64,000 nt of DNA from Chaetomium olivaceum (GCA_039881045.1 JAYWVB010000014.1:1-64000); one strand, 5' to 3'; numbered from the stretch's first letter, positions 1-12,100 are shown. Notes: generated by a model from the letters alone, not told the origin. Numbers and translations: made by a program.

Positions 1-899
1 AACCCATTAACGGACGCGGAACTTGCGCAAGCGACCGACTGGCCAAAAGTGCGCAAATACTACCGACTAAATGGGGTTCCAGCGCTGGAGGGCCTTGCGG
101 AGGAACAAGAAAAAAGACAACAGAGTGAGAGCCTTGCCATTATGGGGATGGCATTGCGGGGGCTCTAGCGGGCATGAACGGGCGATTGGGTTAGATATCA
201 CAGCCTGAAAGAGGCGCAGAAAACGCCGAGCCAACGGGTAGCGGCGGGGTGGGGGGGCAAACTGTGAGGGCAGAGCACCGACGACACAGCACAAGGTCCC
301 CGTCCCAGTCGAGACTTTGCATGCCTCCTTAACCATAAAGGCTTCGGGAGAAAACCGGTTGGAAGTGTGAGTCAGGCTCACCGAAAGGAGGAAGATGACA
401 ATACCCAGGCACCTAATGGCCCAGATATCTACCGTGTAAGCTTTGGGAGTTGTTGTATGGTTCCTTCGGTATGTTTTGGTTTACGTTACCCCACTTTTCG
501 ACATGGCAAATGGCTCGAGGCTGAGAAGACATTGTAGAGGCGTATGCCAGCGCTTCCTCTTTCCGTAAACGGCGGGTGTTCGTCCTACATATGTACATGC
601 ATGCTCAAGGCGACATAATGCGCCGCCAGTGCCGCTTCGGGTCCTTAGGTACACAACGGTTTCTCAGGCGCTTCTACGACGGCCGTGGACGGTGCCAGAG
701 ATCATGGGGAAATGCCTGGGGTAACCAACCAGTCGAATTAGGCTACCTATGCACGCTAAAAATGAACGAGAAAGCCCTTCGCAGATGAACGCTGTGAGGT
801 CATGATGGCATCAAGAATCGACAAAAATGCATTGCGCCCCGAACTCCCCGCCTTATGCCCCAACCACATGAAACCCCAAACTTTATAAAGCTGCGCCAC
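1..899. other. Left edge, no supported gene
   Basis: This stretch lies downstream of the proline dehydrogenase stop codon. The open frames on both strands are short (up to about 104 codons), low in complexity and show no family motif or plausible splice structure. I see nothing I would annotate. Confidence 0.6.
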
Positions 900-2553
900 C
901 TATGCCGGCAGCCCAAAGAGACTCTTTACCCTCCGAAGCAACTCGCTCCGCATAGCGTCCCGTCCGGCCCGTGTCCGCTGCACCGCATCCCGGTTCTCGT
1001 GCGCCCTTCGCAGCAAATACTTCATACACTCGCCCGTCGAGCCCCAGACAAGGTACTTGTAGGCGCGCGGCGTCTTGTCGGTGGCGGTCGTCACCAGCTC
1101 GCAGCTGACTTCGTCCGCCATCCCTGGAGCTGGGCAAATGCCACATCCACGCCGGTGTTGGTCTCGGAGAGGATCTTATGCGCCTTGAGCACCGACTCCC
1201 GGTTGTGCGTGGCGACGACAAGGTTGACGTTGGGGAATCCGGCGGCCCCACCCCGCTCGCTCCGCGGTGGCTCAAGTCCCGCATCCCACTGCCCCCGCAG
1301 GAGCGCCCCAGCGATGCCGTCGTAAGCCGCGTCCGTGTCAGCCTTGGTGTCGTGGATGAGGTGGCGGGGATCGGAACCCAGATAGGCGCCACGGACAAGT
1401 TTGACGCCTAGAGTAAAACCGCCCTCGTGGGCAGCGGCAAGGTGCCGGCTGATGGTCGACGGCGTCGACTTCAGATACGCCTGGTACGTCCATAGACAAC
1501 GGCGTTAGCCCCCTTGTTGTACTTCCGCATGTACTCGATGGACCAGTCGTCGATGCCCGGCTGGAGAGCCTGCTGCTCCGCGTCAAAGAGCAGGCGCACA
1601 CCGCGCGAGGCAGCGAGCTGGCAGATGCTGTCAATGGCGGACGACAAGGCCTCGGAAGGCCCCAGGCGCTGGGAGAGGGCGTAGAGCGCTTGCCGGCCGG
1701 CACCGGTGAACTTGAGCGCGACAAAGTCGCCCGGCGAGGCAATCCTTACCGTCTCCATGGTACCGTTGGCCCAGGGGGTGATCTCGGTCCGCACGCAATC
1801 TTCCGCTGCGGCACCAGTGTTGCATGAGGCAAGATCCTTCATCTGTGCTTCGGTAAGTACGACCTCCTTGGCGTAACCCAAAATGACGCCGCTTAAACCG
1901 ATCGTCTTGAGCGATTCGATTGTCCGCCGTACTTCGAGCGGGTTCTCGCCAGCGCAGAATTGGGCATAAAACGTATTTTTGAGAAAGAACCGAAGAATTG
2001 GATTCTTGTCTGGGTTGAGCATCGCAGTAGAGGTGTTCGCCAGGACGGACATTATGGCTAAAGACGGCGGGAGTAGGAGTGGGGACGATGAAACGGTCGT
2101 CGTCATGAGAGACCGGAGCACATTGGTCAATGGCAACACAGACAACGGCGCCGGCCGGGCCATTTTTGTTGGTTGATGCTCCGGGGATGCCAAGTCGACT
2201 GGAAGCGGACCATTTAACGTTGGATGTCCGGCAGGCGATGCTTGATTGGAAGATGCGTGCAAAGACCGTGACGATGTGGGTGTTGGTTTTCTTGCGGTAT
2301 GGGAACTCCGACGTGCTTGCAACGAGCAATCCTGAGTAGACGGAGAAGTGAATGTCGCGGTGGGGATGGTTGTAATGGCCAGTCTCGCCCTCGCCATGCT
2401 ACCTGGCGGAAGGATGCCGGCGGGTACAGATAGCGATCTAGGGAACGGCGCCATGGCAAGTGATGCCGCAACGCTTCCTGACAATCGTTGCACTGGAGGG
2501 AACGCGATACGGTGCGGGGGGAATGGGCAGACGGAAGATAGGATATAATCCAA
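900..2553 (-). CDS. Proline dehydrogenase, mitochondrial (two reading-frame breaks)
   Basis: FAD-dependent proline dehydrogenase oxidises proline to pyrroline-5-carboxylate in mitochondria, the first step of proline use. The protein has an S/T/R-rich N-terminal stretch of about 130 residues that fits a mitochondrial targeting region. It continues with PLSVLPLTNVLRSL, FYAQFCAGEN and IGLSGVILGYAKEVVL, then the barrel segments GFTLGVKLVRGAYLG, NVNLVVATHNRES and YLVWGSTGECMKYLLRRAHEN near the end. These are clear family segments. There is no room for an intron, yet the frame changes at about 1489-1490 (after VVYG, before TYQAYL) and again at about 1121-1122 (after AQLQG, before MADEV). Each change needs one extra base at a Gly codon. 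With both breaks bridged the span reads as about 551 residues, a normal length. A later start at 2454 (MAPFPRSL) is equally possible. It is either a sequence error or a recent pseudogene. Confidence 0.85.
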
Positions 2554-3337
2554 TGGGAAACCAAAAGGTCTAGACGGGGGGTTAAGGGGGGTTGAGGGAT
2601 GGGCGCTGCATCATTGGCATTGCCCGAGCAGGATGAAACGAACTGCGAAGATATATTCGCCCAACAACCCGCTGCTCGGCTCTTCTCTCACCGGTATCGC
2701 AGGCCATCATCGCCGAAATGCACCATAACCCACCAATCCCGTGGGGTTTACGGAACAGGAGGAGTTTGTTCATCGGTGTCGCAGCGTGTCTTTGTCGTGG
2801 CGCGCGATGCGCGATGATGTTATCGTTGGTCGTCTATCGGAAAACCGCAGATAGCCGCACGTGTGGGGCGTCCCTTGTCTGCCGCACCGCAATCCGGCCC
2901 ATCTTGAGCATCCAGAGCTGGGAGAGCCACTGAAGCGGGGCCCTGCCAAGGAGCCGAGCGCAGCGCAAAAGCGGCTTTGGACTTTGGGTGAAATCCACTT
3001 GAATCAGGGCCCACCGGCAGTGTCAATCCAGGTCAGGTGAACAACTCTCGCCCCGGCTTAGGAACGCCCGGGAGATCTCATCAATGATGCTTCGTGGCAA
3101 CCCAATCCTCGCTTCGGACGATTGACAGGGGATTGGCCGCGGCTGATATCGGCGCCCGTCTGGTCGATTGGTATTCCAGAATGGTCAGCTGACCCGCTAT
3201 CGGCTCTGGGGGAGCGTGGGGGTTGTCGTCGTCTGGGCCAGGACACCGGGCAAAGCGGAGCGCATCTCGGTCCAAACCTGTCAACCAGTCCGGCACAGTA
3301 ATAAGTCAATGCGTAGCAAGGGAAGTGTGCTCCCTTG
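2554..3337. other. Intergenic: upstream of proline dehydrogenase, downstream of Tim17-like gene
   Basis: No convincing coding sequence is present. The region holds the promoter side of the minus-strand proline dehydrogenase and the 3' side of the minus-strand Tim17-family gene. Confidence 0.5.
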
Positions 3338-4035
3338 TTACTGGTTTTTCAGTTCCTTTCGCCGCGGTGCGCCGAGTTTCTTCCTAACCCAGTCAATGTA
3401 TCCGATGGGGCGACCCCTCACCAGACCCAAGACATCCTGAAGCCCTCCGTACACAAACCCAGCGGCAAGGGCGGCTTTAGTCGTCCGAGCGGTCATCGGC
3501 AAGGAAAAACGATCTGCAATGCAGTCGTGATGTCAGCAGCCATTGGTGGACGACATATCGCATGAGAAAGATGTGTAGGAGCCATACTCCAAAGACTGAA
3601 GCCCCCCGCTACAGTGACGCACGATGTCACCGTGTTGAAGATGTCAGCGGTCCCGCGATACGAGTCAAACATTTGCTCGATTGCAAACATGGCGGTCGTC
3701 CAGAAAGACACTTTGAAACCCATCCTGAATCCCTCGCGGATTCCGCCATATGCCATCTGGTAATTCTTGCTTTTGTGGTAGAGGAACCAGCCCGTCGTGC
3801 TCGTGGGCAGCTTGTGCGCATGCTCGGCTCGAAACTGCAGACCCGCCATCTTACCACCTTGCGCTGTTCCCAGGGTGAATCCAGTAAAGAACGATAACGC
3901 TGAAGCCATTGGTAGTCTTAGGGGTGCCGGGAGAGAGAGGCGGGCGTTGTGGTAAAGCTCGTCGATCTCGGCACGAGATGGAGGGGGCGGCAGTTCGCGC
4001 ATCCGCGAGGTTGGCTTGTCGTCTGTAGTTGCCAT
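3338..4035 (-). CDS. Tim17/Tim22/Tim23-family mitochondrial membrane protein
   Basis: The gene has two exons, 4035-3588 and 3513-3338, split by a 74-nt intron (donor GTATGG, acceptor TTGCAG), giving 207 residues. After a short charged N-terminus come several glycine-rich hydrophobic segments typical of the Tim17/22/23 fold: SALSFFTGFTLGTAQGGKMAGLQF, a middle stretch with YGGIREGFRMGFKVSFWTTAMF, VTVAGGFSLW, and after the intron TKAALAAGFVYGGLQDVLGL. It ends with a basic tail. The family includes inner-membrane translocase subunits and complex I assembly factors, so an inner mitochondrial membrane location is likely. I cannot assign it to a specific subunit. It is transcribed divergently from the small gene at 4437, with about 400 bp between the two starts. 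Confidence 0.8.
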
Positions 4036-4436
4036 TGTGTCGGTACAGCTGAAGCTCGAGGTCGGAAAAACGTGGTATGAATGGGATCGTATCAGTTGGT
4101 TGTTCGGCAGAACTATGCTATCTGGAGTAAGTTGTCGTCAGCGTGCCGGGATTTCGTCGCTCAGATTCTCGGTTAGATGCAAACGCGTGAAAATGCTTCC
4201 CAGGAATTGAAGGTTCAAGATGGATGGTGGTCCAAGCTCCCACCCAAGCAGGGCAGCTCAAATCGCGCGGGCTCGGGTCGGGCCATTGACGAAGTGCCCC
4301 TCCATCCGGCACTTGGCAGGGCGAGCTTCCGTACGAACAGTTCGGTACCTGCCGCTGATGCGCTTTATCGAACTCGACATCACCAAACACCTTGCCCCAA
4401 TTCTGCAAACAACGAAAAGCACAGAAAATATTCAAT
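4036..4436. promoter_or_regulatory. Divergent intergenic region
   Basis: About 400 bp separate the Tim17-like start on the minus strand from the start codon of the small conserved gene on the plus strand. It must hold both promoters. No clear TATA box stands out. Confidence 0.4.
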
Positions 4437-4953
4437 ATGGTATGAATCCTGGCGTACCCCCGCTGGTCTGGAAGTCATTCGGCCGAAATGCTGACGAAAC
4501 TGTACTGTCTCTCAGCCGAGCAAAGCGAACATCGCGGATGATCCTGAAGTCACAATCCGCCTGAAATATGGCATCCATACTGTCTTCATCTCTGCGATGG
4601 TCGACTGGTCCTTCTCACAACTCACTGCCGAGCTCTTCTCCATCCTCCGCGACCGCTACCCGAACGGCCTAACCGCCTCGATCAGCCAGCCCCAGTTGAT
4701 TCCCATCCCCGATAACGACGTGAAGGTTGCTTACGCCCTCCCCAAGAACCCCGCAGACTTGGCCCAAGGGTGGAAGGCCATCAACGCGCGAGAGACCGAC
4801 GTCCTTGGTAAAAAAGGCGTGACCGATATGAGTTCCGTCGCGTTTGCGTTTGTGGAGGACAACGTAGACGAGGCCAACCCTGACTTTGTGGTGGAGGTCC
4901 CAGTTCTTGAGGAAGAGGCTGCCCTCAGGGAAAATGAGGATACTGAAGATTAA
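4437..4953 (+). CDS. Small conserved protein, start codon alone on first exon
   Basis: The frame running from 4516 has no in-frame ATG near its beginning. An ATG at 4437-4439 is followed at once by a GTATGA donor. A 76-nt intron (4440-4515) with a GCTGACG branch motif and a CTCTCAG acceptor joins it to the codons PSKANIADDPEVTIRLKYG. This gives a 146-residue acidic protein. The body (SQLTAELFSILRDRYPNGLT, then an IPIPDNDVKVAYALPKN stretch and a D/E-rich tail) resembles small conserved fungal proteins, but I do not recognise a named family. The in-frame ATG at 4597 would remove the conserved N-terminus and is less likely to be the real start. Confidence 0.7.
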
Positions 4954-6443
4954 GAAGGGTTGGGAAGATCTTGAATAGCTAGTGTTCTGGCTTTCAACGT
5001 TGGGGTGGAACTTCATGACCATCTGGGACACGGGGTACATGGCATAGGCGTTGAGGATCGTTATACCCGGGAAATAATGTTTGGCTTGAATGGCAAGGCG
5101 ATCTTCTACAATTGATGGTCCGAGGTTTGTTGCCTTTGGTTGGTTGTTTGATGGCAGTTGTCACAGCACACGTGCGGGCAATTGGCATCACAGAACCGCG
5201 AATGTGAGTTGCCAGGCTGGTTGTTGGCCGCTGTGTATTCACCATTTTGAAGAGAAACCTCAGCCTCAATCAAGGCTGATGTTCCTCGTGACCACGAAGC
5301 TTTTGCAAAACAAATAGCACCTTGAAACCTCGTTGTTACTTCAAGGTCGCTGCATTGTATGCTCCTCTAGGCATTCACTAAGGTGATTGCAGATGTTATT
5401 CCACATTGGGTAGGTAACTGGAGTAATTGCAAAAGTTTACCTCTGTGAATGATGAAGAATGATGCAAGGGAAGAATGGTGCGTGGTTATCTATGAAATGT
5501 AGAATCCATAATACCATGTTACAATCTTGATGTGGCACCTTCTAGACAAAGGTTGTGTAGTGTAGTGGTTATCACTCTGGATTTTGATTGCTATCAACCC
5601 TTCCAGTAACCCCGGTTCGAACCCGGGCACGACCTCATTTTTGCCTGATCAGGCAATTTTAACGGCCACTTCGTTATGTACATACATACCGCGGAATATA
5701 GTGGCCCCAATTATTACGTTGTTTCAATGTTAACGGCGTGATTTCATTTATGTTGTGACGGAGAATGCGCCTGGTGCCCTGGGTTAGGGTTGGATGTGCA
5801 TTCCCGGTCATACACTCGTTGGAGCAGTGGTCTGTGCGCACACCACACTTATTCCACGACCCATGCCTGTATTTTAATCTTTTCTCTCTCTTTTCCTTAG
5901 CTTTCGATTAACAGAATAGAGTGGTACTTGCAGTGCCTTTGAGCCTCGCGATCCCTATCGCTCATCCCTCACATATGTTAACGTAAATACTACCCCTTAG
6001 ATGCCAAACCCTACTCACCTAGATGGGAACCGCTTTCCATCCCGATACAGCGTTGGTCTATATGTATAAAGCTTTGATAGAAACAATATAGATCTACAAC
6101 AGCCAAGCTATATAAGTAGGTCAGAGCTAACATCCGATACAAGCGGCCTTCTATGTGTTGTTGTCTCATCAATTCATCGAGTGCTAACTAAAATATCTCT
6201 AACTGATTTCTATTCTCCTTAGACCCGCACTCACAATCAACTAATGGTAAACTTCGTCCCAGTGGCTTCAGCTAAATAACGTCTACTTTTTGCTCAAAGC
6301 TGGCTCAAACGGCCCGAACATGGGAGAGACCCGGGATAAGCAGCAACGTGATAAAACAAATGAGAAGATATAAAGGACCAGGCACCCACAACTCGGTGCA
6401 TGAGTCGCCGAGTTAAACACCCTTGACCGTTACCGTCAGAGCT
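4954..6443. other. AT-richer spacer containing one tRNA gene
   Basis: Apart from the tRNA-Gln gene at 5551-5635 this stretch holds no supported coding sequence. It forms the downstream side of both flanking protein genes. Confidence 0.5.
5551..5635 (+). tRNA. tRNA-Gln (anticodon TTG) with a short intron
   Basis: The acceptor arm GGTTGTG pairs with CACGACC (one G-T pair). The T arm reads CCCGG-TTCGAAC-CCGGG and box A is AGTGTAGTGGTTA. The anticodon stem CTGGA pairs with TCCAG. The loop carries TTG and is interrupted one base after the anticodon by an insert of about 13 nt, the normal place for a nuclear tRNA intron. A short T run follows the gene (5638-5642), as expected for RNA polymerase III termination. 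The identity Gln rests on the anticodon and the similarity of the stem to fungal tRNA-Gln. Confidence 0.9.
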
Positions 6444-7787
6444 TCAAGTTCTCGCCGTCTCCGCGGATGACGACAAGGCCTTGGATGCCCAGCCTAGCTG
6501 CATGTTGCCGCCATCAAAAACGACATAAGCAGCCTTGAGCGCAACGTCTCCATAAATGGCAAACCCAATTCCCGTATCCGGTTGGATACCTCCAAAGCAC
6601 GTTGTCCCTTCCGAGCTTGTAGGGGCGTATGCAATGTAATCGCCGGGCACAGTGATCATGGCACCGTTGTCTCCAACCCCGAAAGCAAAGTCGGGCACCG
6701 CTCCGCTGCAGGGGAATGTGTACCCTCCTTGCGTGCTGTCGTACGTCGCATTGCTGACTTGCTCGTAGTAGGCCGAGACCACGGAACTGGGCAGAAGGAG
6801 CAGGGACGTACCCGTGTCCGTAATGCCCTGAAATGTGGTGTTCTCGAAACTACCCGACCCGACCGCATACCCCGATGATGTCCAAGCCCAGAAGCCGTCA
6901 CTGCTGTCTACCGGTGTGTACGTGATGTTCCCAATGTAAGCGTCTGGATTGATATACCCGAAGGTAAAGTAGCCAGCTGCAAGTATCACGATGTCAGTAT
7001 GCAAGCTCGGGTGAAAGGAGGGTGAGAATGGCACTAGAGACCCACGAGCGCTAGCTTTCAGGTCAGCCGTAAAGAGAGGATAATCAAGGCTGGGCATGGC
7101 ATTGTCGAAAAAGGTCTTCTGCCCCTGCGGCTCAACCGTATTGATGGAGCTGAACCCTAGGCCGAGCAAGCCGTCGTTGTTGTGGTCGGAAGTGAACTCG
7201 TCAGAGACCTGTGTTGCAACCTCAACCGCTTGAGATGGGACGGCTAGGCCGCCAATCGTGACTATGTCGGTGTAAACGTTGCCGCCGGAATAGCTACCGT
7301 CTCCGTAAGAGATCTGCCACGTGTAGCCCTCCAACTCTTGTGCCGTGGAGCTCTTATTCGGGTTGTAGACGGTCTGTCCATCGACCTCGGTGTCCTTGGT
7401 TTGCGAGCTGAAGACCCAGAGGTCACTGGATCCCGTGTCGAAGTCAAGGTTGAGAACTTGCTTGGGGGTGCCGATAGAAACCGGCGTCAAGTACTCAACG
7501 TCGTTTGCCTCTGGATTCGTCTCAACAGTCCCATTTGACCGTTTCAGCGTGTTGCCTCGGATTCGGTTGACTGCGGCCTTGAGATCGTCTGGAAGTGAGG
7601 TGTGATACTTATGATAAATTTTGGCCAGTTGGACCGGGCCGTTGCGGGCAAAGTTGAGGTTGCGCACTTGCTCCAAAGAAAAGACACCAGGGCGATCGGC
7701 ACCAGTGTTGAGCGAGGAGGGCGGCAAGGCCCTCGCAGCGACACTGGCAGCGGACGTGACCGCAACGAGAACTGAGGTAAACCGCAT
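6444..7787 (-). CDS. Secreted aspartic protease (endothiapepsin/penicillopepsin type)
   Basis: A pepsin-family (A1) endopeptidase that acts outside the cell at acid pH. Both active-site motifs are present: DFDTGSSDLWV in the N-terminal lobe and ITDTGTSLLLLP in the C-terminal lobe. A flap Tyr lies in SYGDGS, and the paired Cys of the C-terminal lobe are in TFPCSG and TTCFGG. The N-terminus from MRFTSVLVAV is a signal peptide, followed by a basic propeptide and VEYLTPVSIGTP at the start of the mature enzyme. One in-frame 69-nt intron, 7045-6977 (donor GTGGGT, branch CTGAC, acceptor TTGCAG), interrupts DLKASA/PGYFTFG. Without removing it the reading frame carries 23 foreign residues. The spliced product is 424 residues. 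An ATG four codons upstream (7799) is less likely because it lengthens the signal peptide. Confidence 0.93.
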   Translation of the reverse strand: MRFTSVLVAVTSAASVAARALPPSSLNTGADRPGVFSLEQVRNLNFARNGPVQLAKIYHKYHTSLPDDLKAAVNRIRGNTLKRSNGTVETNPEANDVEYLTPVSIGTPKQVLNLDFDTGSSDLWVFSSQTKDTEVDGQTVYNPNKSSTAQELEGYTWQISYGDGSYSGGNVYTDIVTIGGLAVPSQAVEVATQVSDEFTSDHNNDGLLGLGFSSINTVEPQGQKTFFDNAMPSLDYPLFTADLKASARGSLVPFSPSFHPSLHTDIVILAAGYFTFGYINPDAYIGNITYTPVDSSDGFWAWTSSGYAVGSGSFENTTFQGITDTGTSLLLLPSSVVSAYYEQVSNATYDSTQGGYTFPCSGAVPDFAFGVGDNGAMITVPGDYIAYAPTSSEGTTCFGGIQPDTGIGFAIYGDVALKAAYVVFDGGNMQLGWASKALSSSAETART

Positions 7788-7799
7788 TGGGCGCGACAA

Positions 7800-10700
7800 T
7801 CGCTCTGATGGGGCAGCGGTGCCTCTGGAACGAGGTCGGTAAGAACGGTGTAAGTAAGGGCAAGAATTTGTTTAAGCACAGCTTGATTTGAGAACCGATC
7901 ATGGGGGAGTCGAAATGCGTTTTTAACAGACTGCAAGGTCGGGAAATTTAAGAAACCAGGGAGCTTGCAAACTGGCATTGGATCTAAATAGGTAAGGTAC
8001 GTGGCAGTTGCAGGCGCTAGGTTTTCTGTTAAAACGGCAGGCAGGTTCGTTGCATTAAGCACGCAACACTCCATCTCACTGATAATGTTGCATCATTTGC
8101 ACCATGTGACTTTCCATGAATTTCAACGAGGGCAAGAACGAGCAACATGTTGAGAGGATCTCAGGGTCGGGAGCAGAGAGGTTCCGAGTTATCACAGTCA
8201 GTCCTGAATTATGCCAACGATGGAACTACCTACCTTACCCTCCTAGGTACCTATCAATGTAGCTGCCGAGTCTGACGCCCCCGCTATTCGGTAGGAAGGT
8301 GTTAACAATCCGTTCGGCCGATCAAAATGCAAGCACAAGCGAGGTATCCAACTGAGGCTCCTCAAACCACCGAGTCCAACTATGTTATGAAGTCAACGCT
8401 CCTCGTGCTTCTTGCCCACGAAACCTAACCGCAGCGATTGCTCCTGCCCTACTAACCCTACCTACCTACGCTGCGAGAATCTGGATCAAAACATACCGAC
8501 CGGCCGGCATGCTTCCCAGGGAGGTAGGTACCTTAGTACCTTAGGCAACCGGACCCGATAAGAGCCAAGGTGATGCTGGTAACAACTGGTGACTGTCCGC
8601 CGATAGGTCGGGCGATGGGACATTGATTATTGTCGCCGACGGCTTACTGACATGGACGGTATCGAGCCAACACTCAGGTCTCAGGCCAGCCGTACTATCT
8701 AATAGCGCACGATAACCATTCCGTGCAGCATAGAATGGAGGCTGAGTTGAGTTTTGTGATAGAAGGCCCAAGTGAAAACGTCACTACAACTACGTATCAA
8801 AAGATATTGCACGTCAAACATCATGATGATTTAAAACAGTTATTAATATACAAGCATGATCACAGACAGACAAGCCTGGTCCAAAGTAGTTGATTCAAAT
8901 ATACACGAGTATTAGCTGGGTAGAAGAATCAACCAGGTACTGTTCGTTATCGCAATCTTGTTGGCCATTCCCCGGAGTTTGGACTTTTTCATGACGTTGA
9001 TCCCCGGCTTAGGCTACCGGTACAGACGTGGGTAATATTTCTGATTACCATTTCATGTCCGTAGCTTTTACAGGCGTCTCAAAATAAGGCTTGTGGCTTG
9101 TTCGAAGATGCCCATGTATCAGAATATCTAGGTACCGTAGAGTATACACTCCCATCAACGCTAGGCCTCGTACAATATCTACCTTGCCTACTTGTCGAGC
9201 ACAGCTTATGGAACTTCCAAAGCGCGAAGGCCGCTCAAGCGTTGAGAAGCGATCCTCGTCAATCTCGGGATCTTGTCAAGGATGGTTCGATATCAAAGTC
9301 AGCTCTCTGTCAACTCCGCCCAGTTTGTCATTTATTATTAGTAGTATCTAACTATCCCTTTTAGTAGCAGAAGGAATCCTCGGATCACTAGAGCGGTGTC
9401 GGCGCGCAGCGGTTAAGCCAATCTCTTCCTGGCGCCATGACTCCACCCGGAACGGCGTCTCGCAGGCGGGCTGTTGCAGAATTGGCAGGAGACAAGCTTT
9501 TTTCGGCTTGGCGGCACCCGTCCGATGTGAGTGGCGAGAATGCTCGAACCAACACGACGTGCAGGAGCTTCAGGATGTTGGATGGATCTCGTAATTGCAA
9601 CCTGGACTTAAACTGGCACCCTGACAGTTTCGACACGCTTCGACAGGGAGACTCGCCTGTTCCGCCATATGATTGGCCCTCTCGACCAGCCTTGCCCCTT
9701 TGCCTGGATTGGCAGGTGGTCGAGTGTTGGTGTTGCTCTAGCCGGCGGGAATAAGGAGGCAAACACGGCATGCGAGCCGCTTCCCCAATCCTGCCGGGCC
9801 GGCGCTGTCCTGTGAGGAGAGAGAGAAGGTGCAAGAACAGAGCACCGAACGATGAAAGAAGGCATCCTGTGTATGTACATATGTACGAATAACGGCGAGA
9901 GAATCGTAGCCCGGAAAGGAAGCTTGTCCATATCCAATTGGGATATGGATCAGCAGAGCGGCTTGAATCCTGGGGATTCCCGTTGAGAGTTGTCACTGGC
10001 GGAGGCGTTCCCTTTGCTTGAACCCTTTACCAAGCCCCCACATCTGCGATAGTGTGGTGCAGTTGCGGGACGGGCCCGAGACATGTGAAGCCCATCTTCA
10101 GATCAGAGAAGGTTGGGACTGCTGCAAGGAATGTCGCACGCTGGCATGGTGTGCCTGCGTGGATCCGGGGTGTTGGGACCAGAGATTGTGAAGATGGTGG
10201 ACTCACCTATGCAACCGTCTGTGACTCCGTTCAAGTCTGGAGCAATTCGGCACAGGCATGTCCCGCGCATGACCGAAATCGGGTGATGGGGTCGATTACG
10301 AGGGACGGCGAAAGGGCGGATGGTGGGTACGTGGGTCCAAGAAGGGACACTTATCACATGGCAACCAGGTTGAGGGTGTTGTTGAACATGTACCTGCCAT
10401 TTTCATGCTGGGACGTGTGTGAGCTGCCAATAATAAGTCGACGGCCGTCTCTGCATTGGAAGTACTCAGAGCTCGTTCGGAATCCTTTGATGCATTGAAA
10501 TCATTCGATACGGTCGTTGTTGGGTGGGAAAGTGCCCAACGTCCAGGCCGGGCTTAGTTAGTTGCTGCTCCAGACTCCGTGCCCGTCGGGTTGCCACATG
10601 CCTAAGGTAATCTCCCAGGTTGCTGGCGACGTACCACGATAGGTTTGTTGGTCGATCTGCAGCGGCCGTAGGCACTGGAGCTTCGGGGCCTCGAGATGAG

Positions 10701-12100
10701 AAGCACATCCATGTGCGCCCTTCGAGTCATCGAGTTGTTCAAAACTTCGACGCATTTTTCGATAGACCCAGAAAAAATGCCACTTGCCCAAGCCGGTTAC
10801 GGTAGCGGAATCCGCTCGCGGTGGATCTGGGATCTTGAGCGCATTCGGCGCTGCGAGGATCATTTTTATTATCCCTGTGGTGCAATGACTTCGTTTCAAC
10901 CAGACACAGAGCGGGGATCCTCGAGGGCGGGAAGCGAACAGCATCCCCTAAGCGAGCCGACCTTACTGCCTGCTGTTCCCGGCATGGTGGCATCTGCAGG
11001 CCGGAGCCGGCAACCTGCCTTCTTCGACGACGAGTGCGCAAGACAAACCAATTAGGTGCTTTCCTGCCCTGCTCTCGAAACTCGCCCGTGCCGCACACGC
11101 GCCCGGAGGATCGAGGAAGAGGCGATTGACTGCTTGCCGATCGTCTCGCTTCTCCAGCACTGTTCATATCACATACAGTACTGGTTGTGAATTCGAAGAC
11201 GAGACATGCTCCTCCTGTGTGAAGACGGAACAGAACAGCAACTGTGCTCGCTTTTGGGCCGAAATTAATTCTCCCTGCGGTTTTGTGCACTGTGCGAAAA
11301 ACGAGTTTCTAGTTATCGGCCAAGCCCCCAGGGAGGAAGGCTTTGAGGAAGGCTAAAATACCCCACAAATGGGATTGTACCGACCCCACTTGCCAGATCG
11401 ACGACCTTCAATCTGTCGCATGCCGCTGTTCTCGGGAACCGGCGCCCGGCCCCAGTTTTTTCTCTACATCGCGAAATGGTGGCTGTCGACCTGCCTAATC
11501 TGGGCTTCCTCTCCTCGTTCCGGCGAATCACTGCGCGCAGACTGCCAATGGGCCGCTCAATCGCTAAGCTGTCAATGGCCTCGGGTGCTTGACTGGCACC
11601 CCACCCAAGTTTGGCGGTTGTGGGCGTATTGGTGCGTTGCCACACAACACGACCCCGGCAAAGTGTTTCCATCCCATTTTCCCCTCCCTTATCACGGGGG
11701 GCCAGAGTTCTAAGATGGAGCAGCACATGGCAAAAATGCAAGGGAAGCTGGTCCAATGTGGCACCCGGATAAGGAGCGGCCAGAAAAGGGCAGTCCAGAG
11801 CACACACACTGCTTCCGGTCCGGCTTCGAGTTACCGCAGTGGGCAGCTCGTCTAGACGACTGATGCACCTGCTGCGACCGGCCGACCACCGACCGAAACT
11901 CGACTTGTGGCCGCTTTTAAATACATGCCGCATGCCATCGCGTTCCTGTTTCCATTTCCTCGGTCTTCCTCGTCTCACATCCATCCCCGTCCGGCACCGT
12001 CGATATTGTATCCCCGCCAAACCAGGCTGGGAGTCCACCCCCACTGGCGGTCGCGCGCTTTCCGATCTGAGTGACACCCCGATACAGAAACCTAGCCGCT
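7800..12100. other. Gene-poor spacer, about 4.3 kb
   Basis: No reading frame here shows a family motif, a signal peptide or a consistent exon structure. The longest minus-strand frames (9388-9996 and 11313-12077) are rich in R, S and P, as expected of non-coding GC-rich DNA. The right end must contain the promoter of the OPT gene; a TATA-like TTTTAAATA lies near 11915. Copies of a TAGGTACC-type motif occur at about 8243, 8525 and 9128. Confidence 0.5.

Noticed and set aside
883..1398. 171-codon minus-strand frame
   Set aside because: It overlaps proline dehydrogenase in another frame and reads as R/S/P-rich nonsense.
9388..9996. 202-codon minus-strand frame
   Set aside because: No family motif, no splice support and atypical composition; it is in a spacer.
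11313..12077. 254-codon minus-strand frame upstream of OPT
   Set aside because: It overlaps the presumed OPT promoter, has no recognisable domain and is low in complexity.
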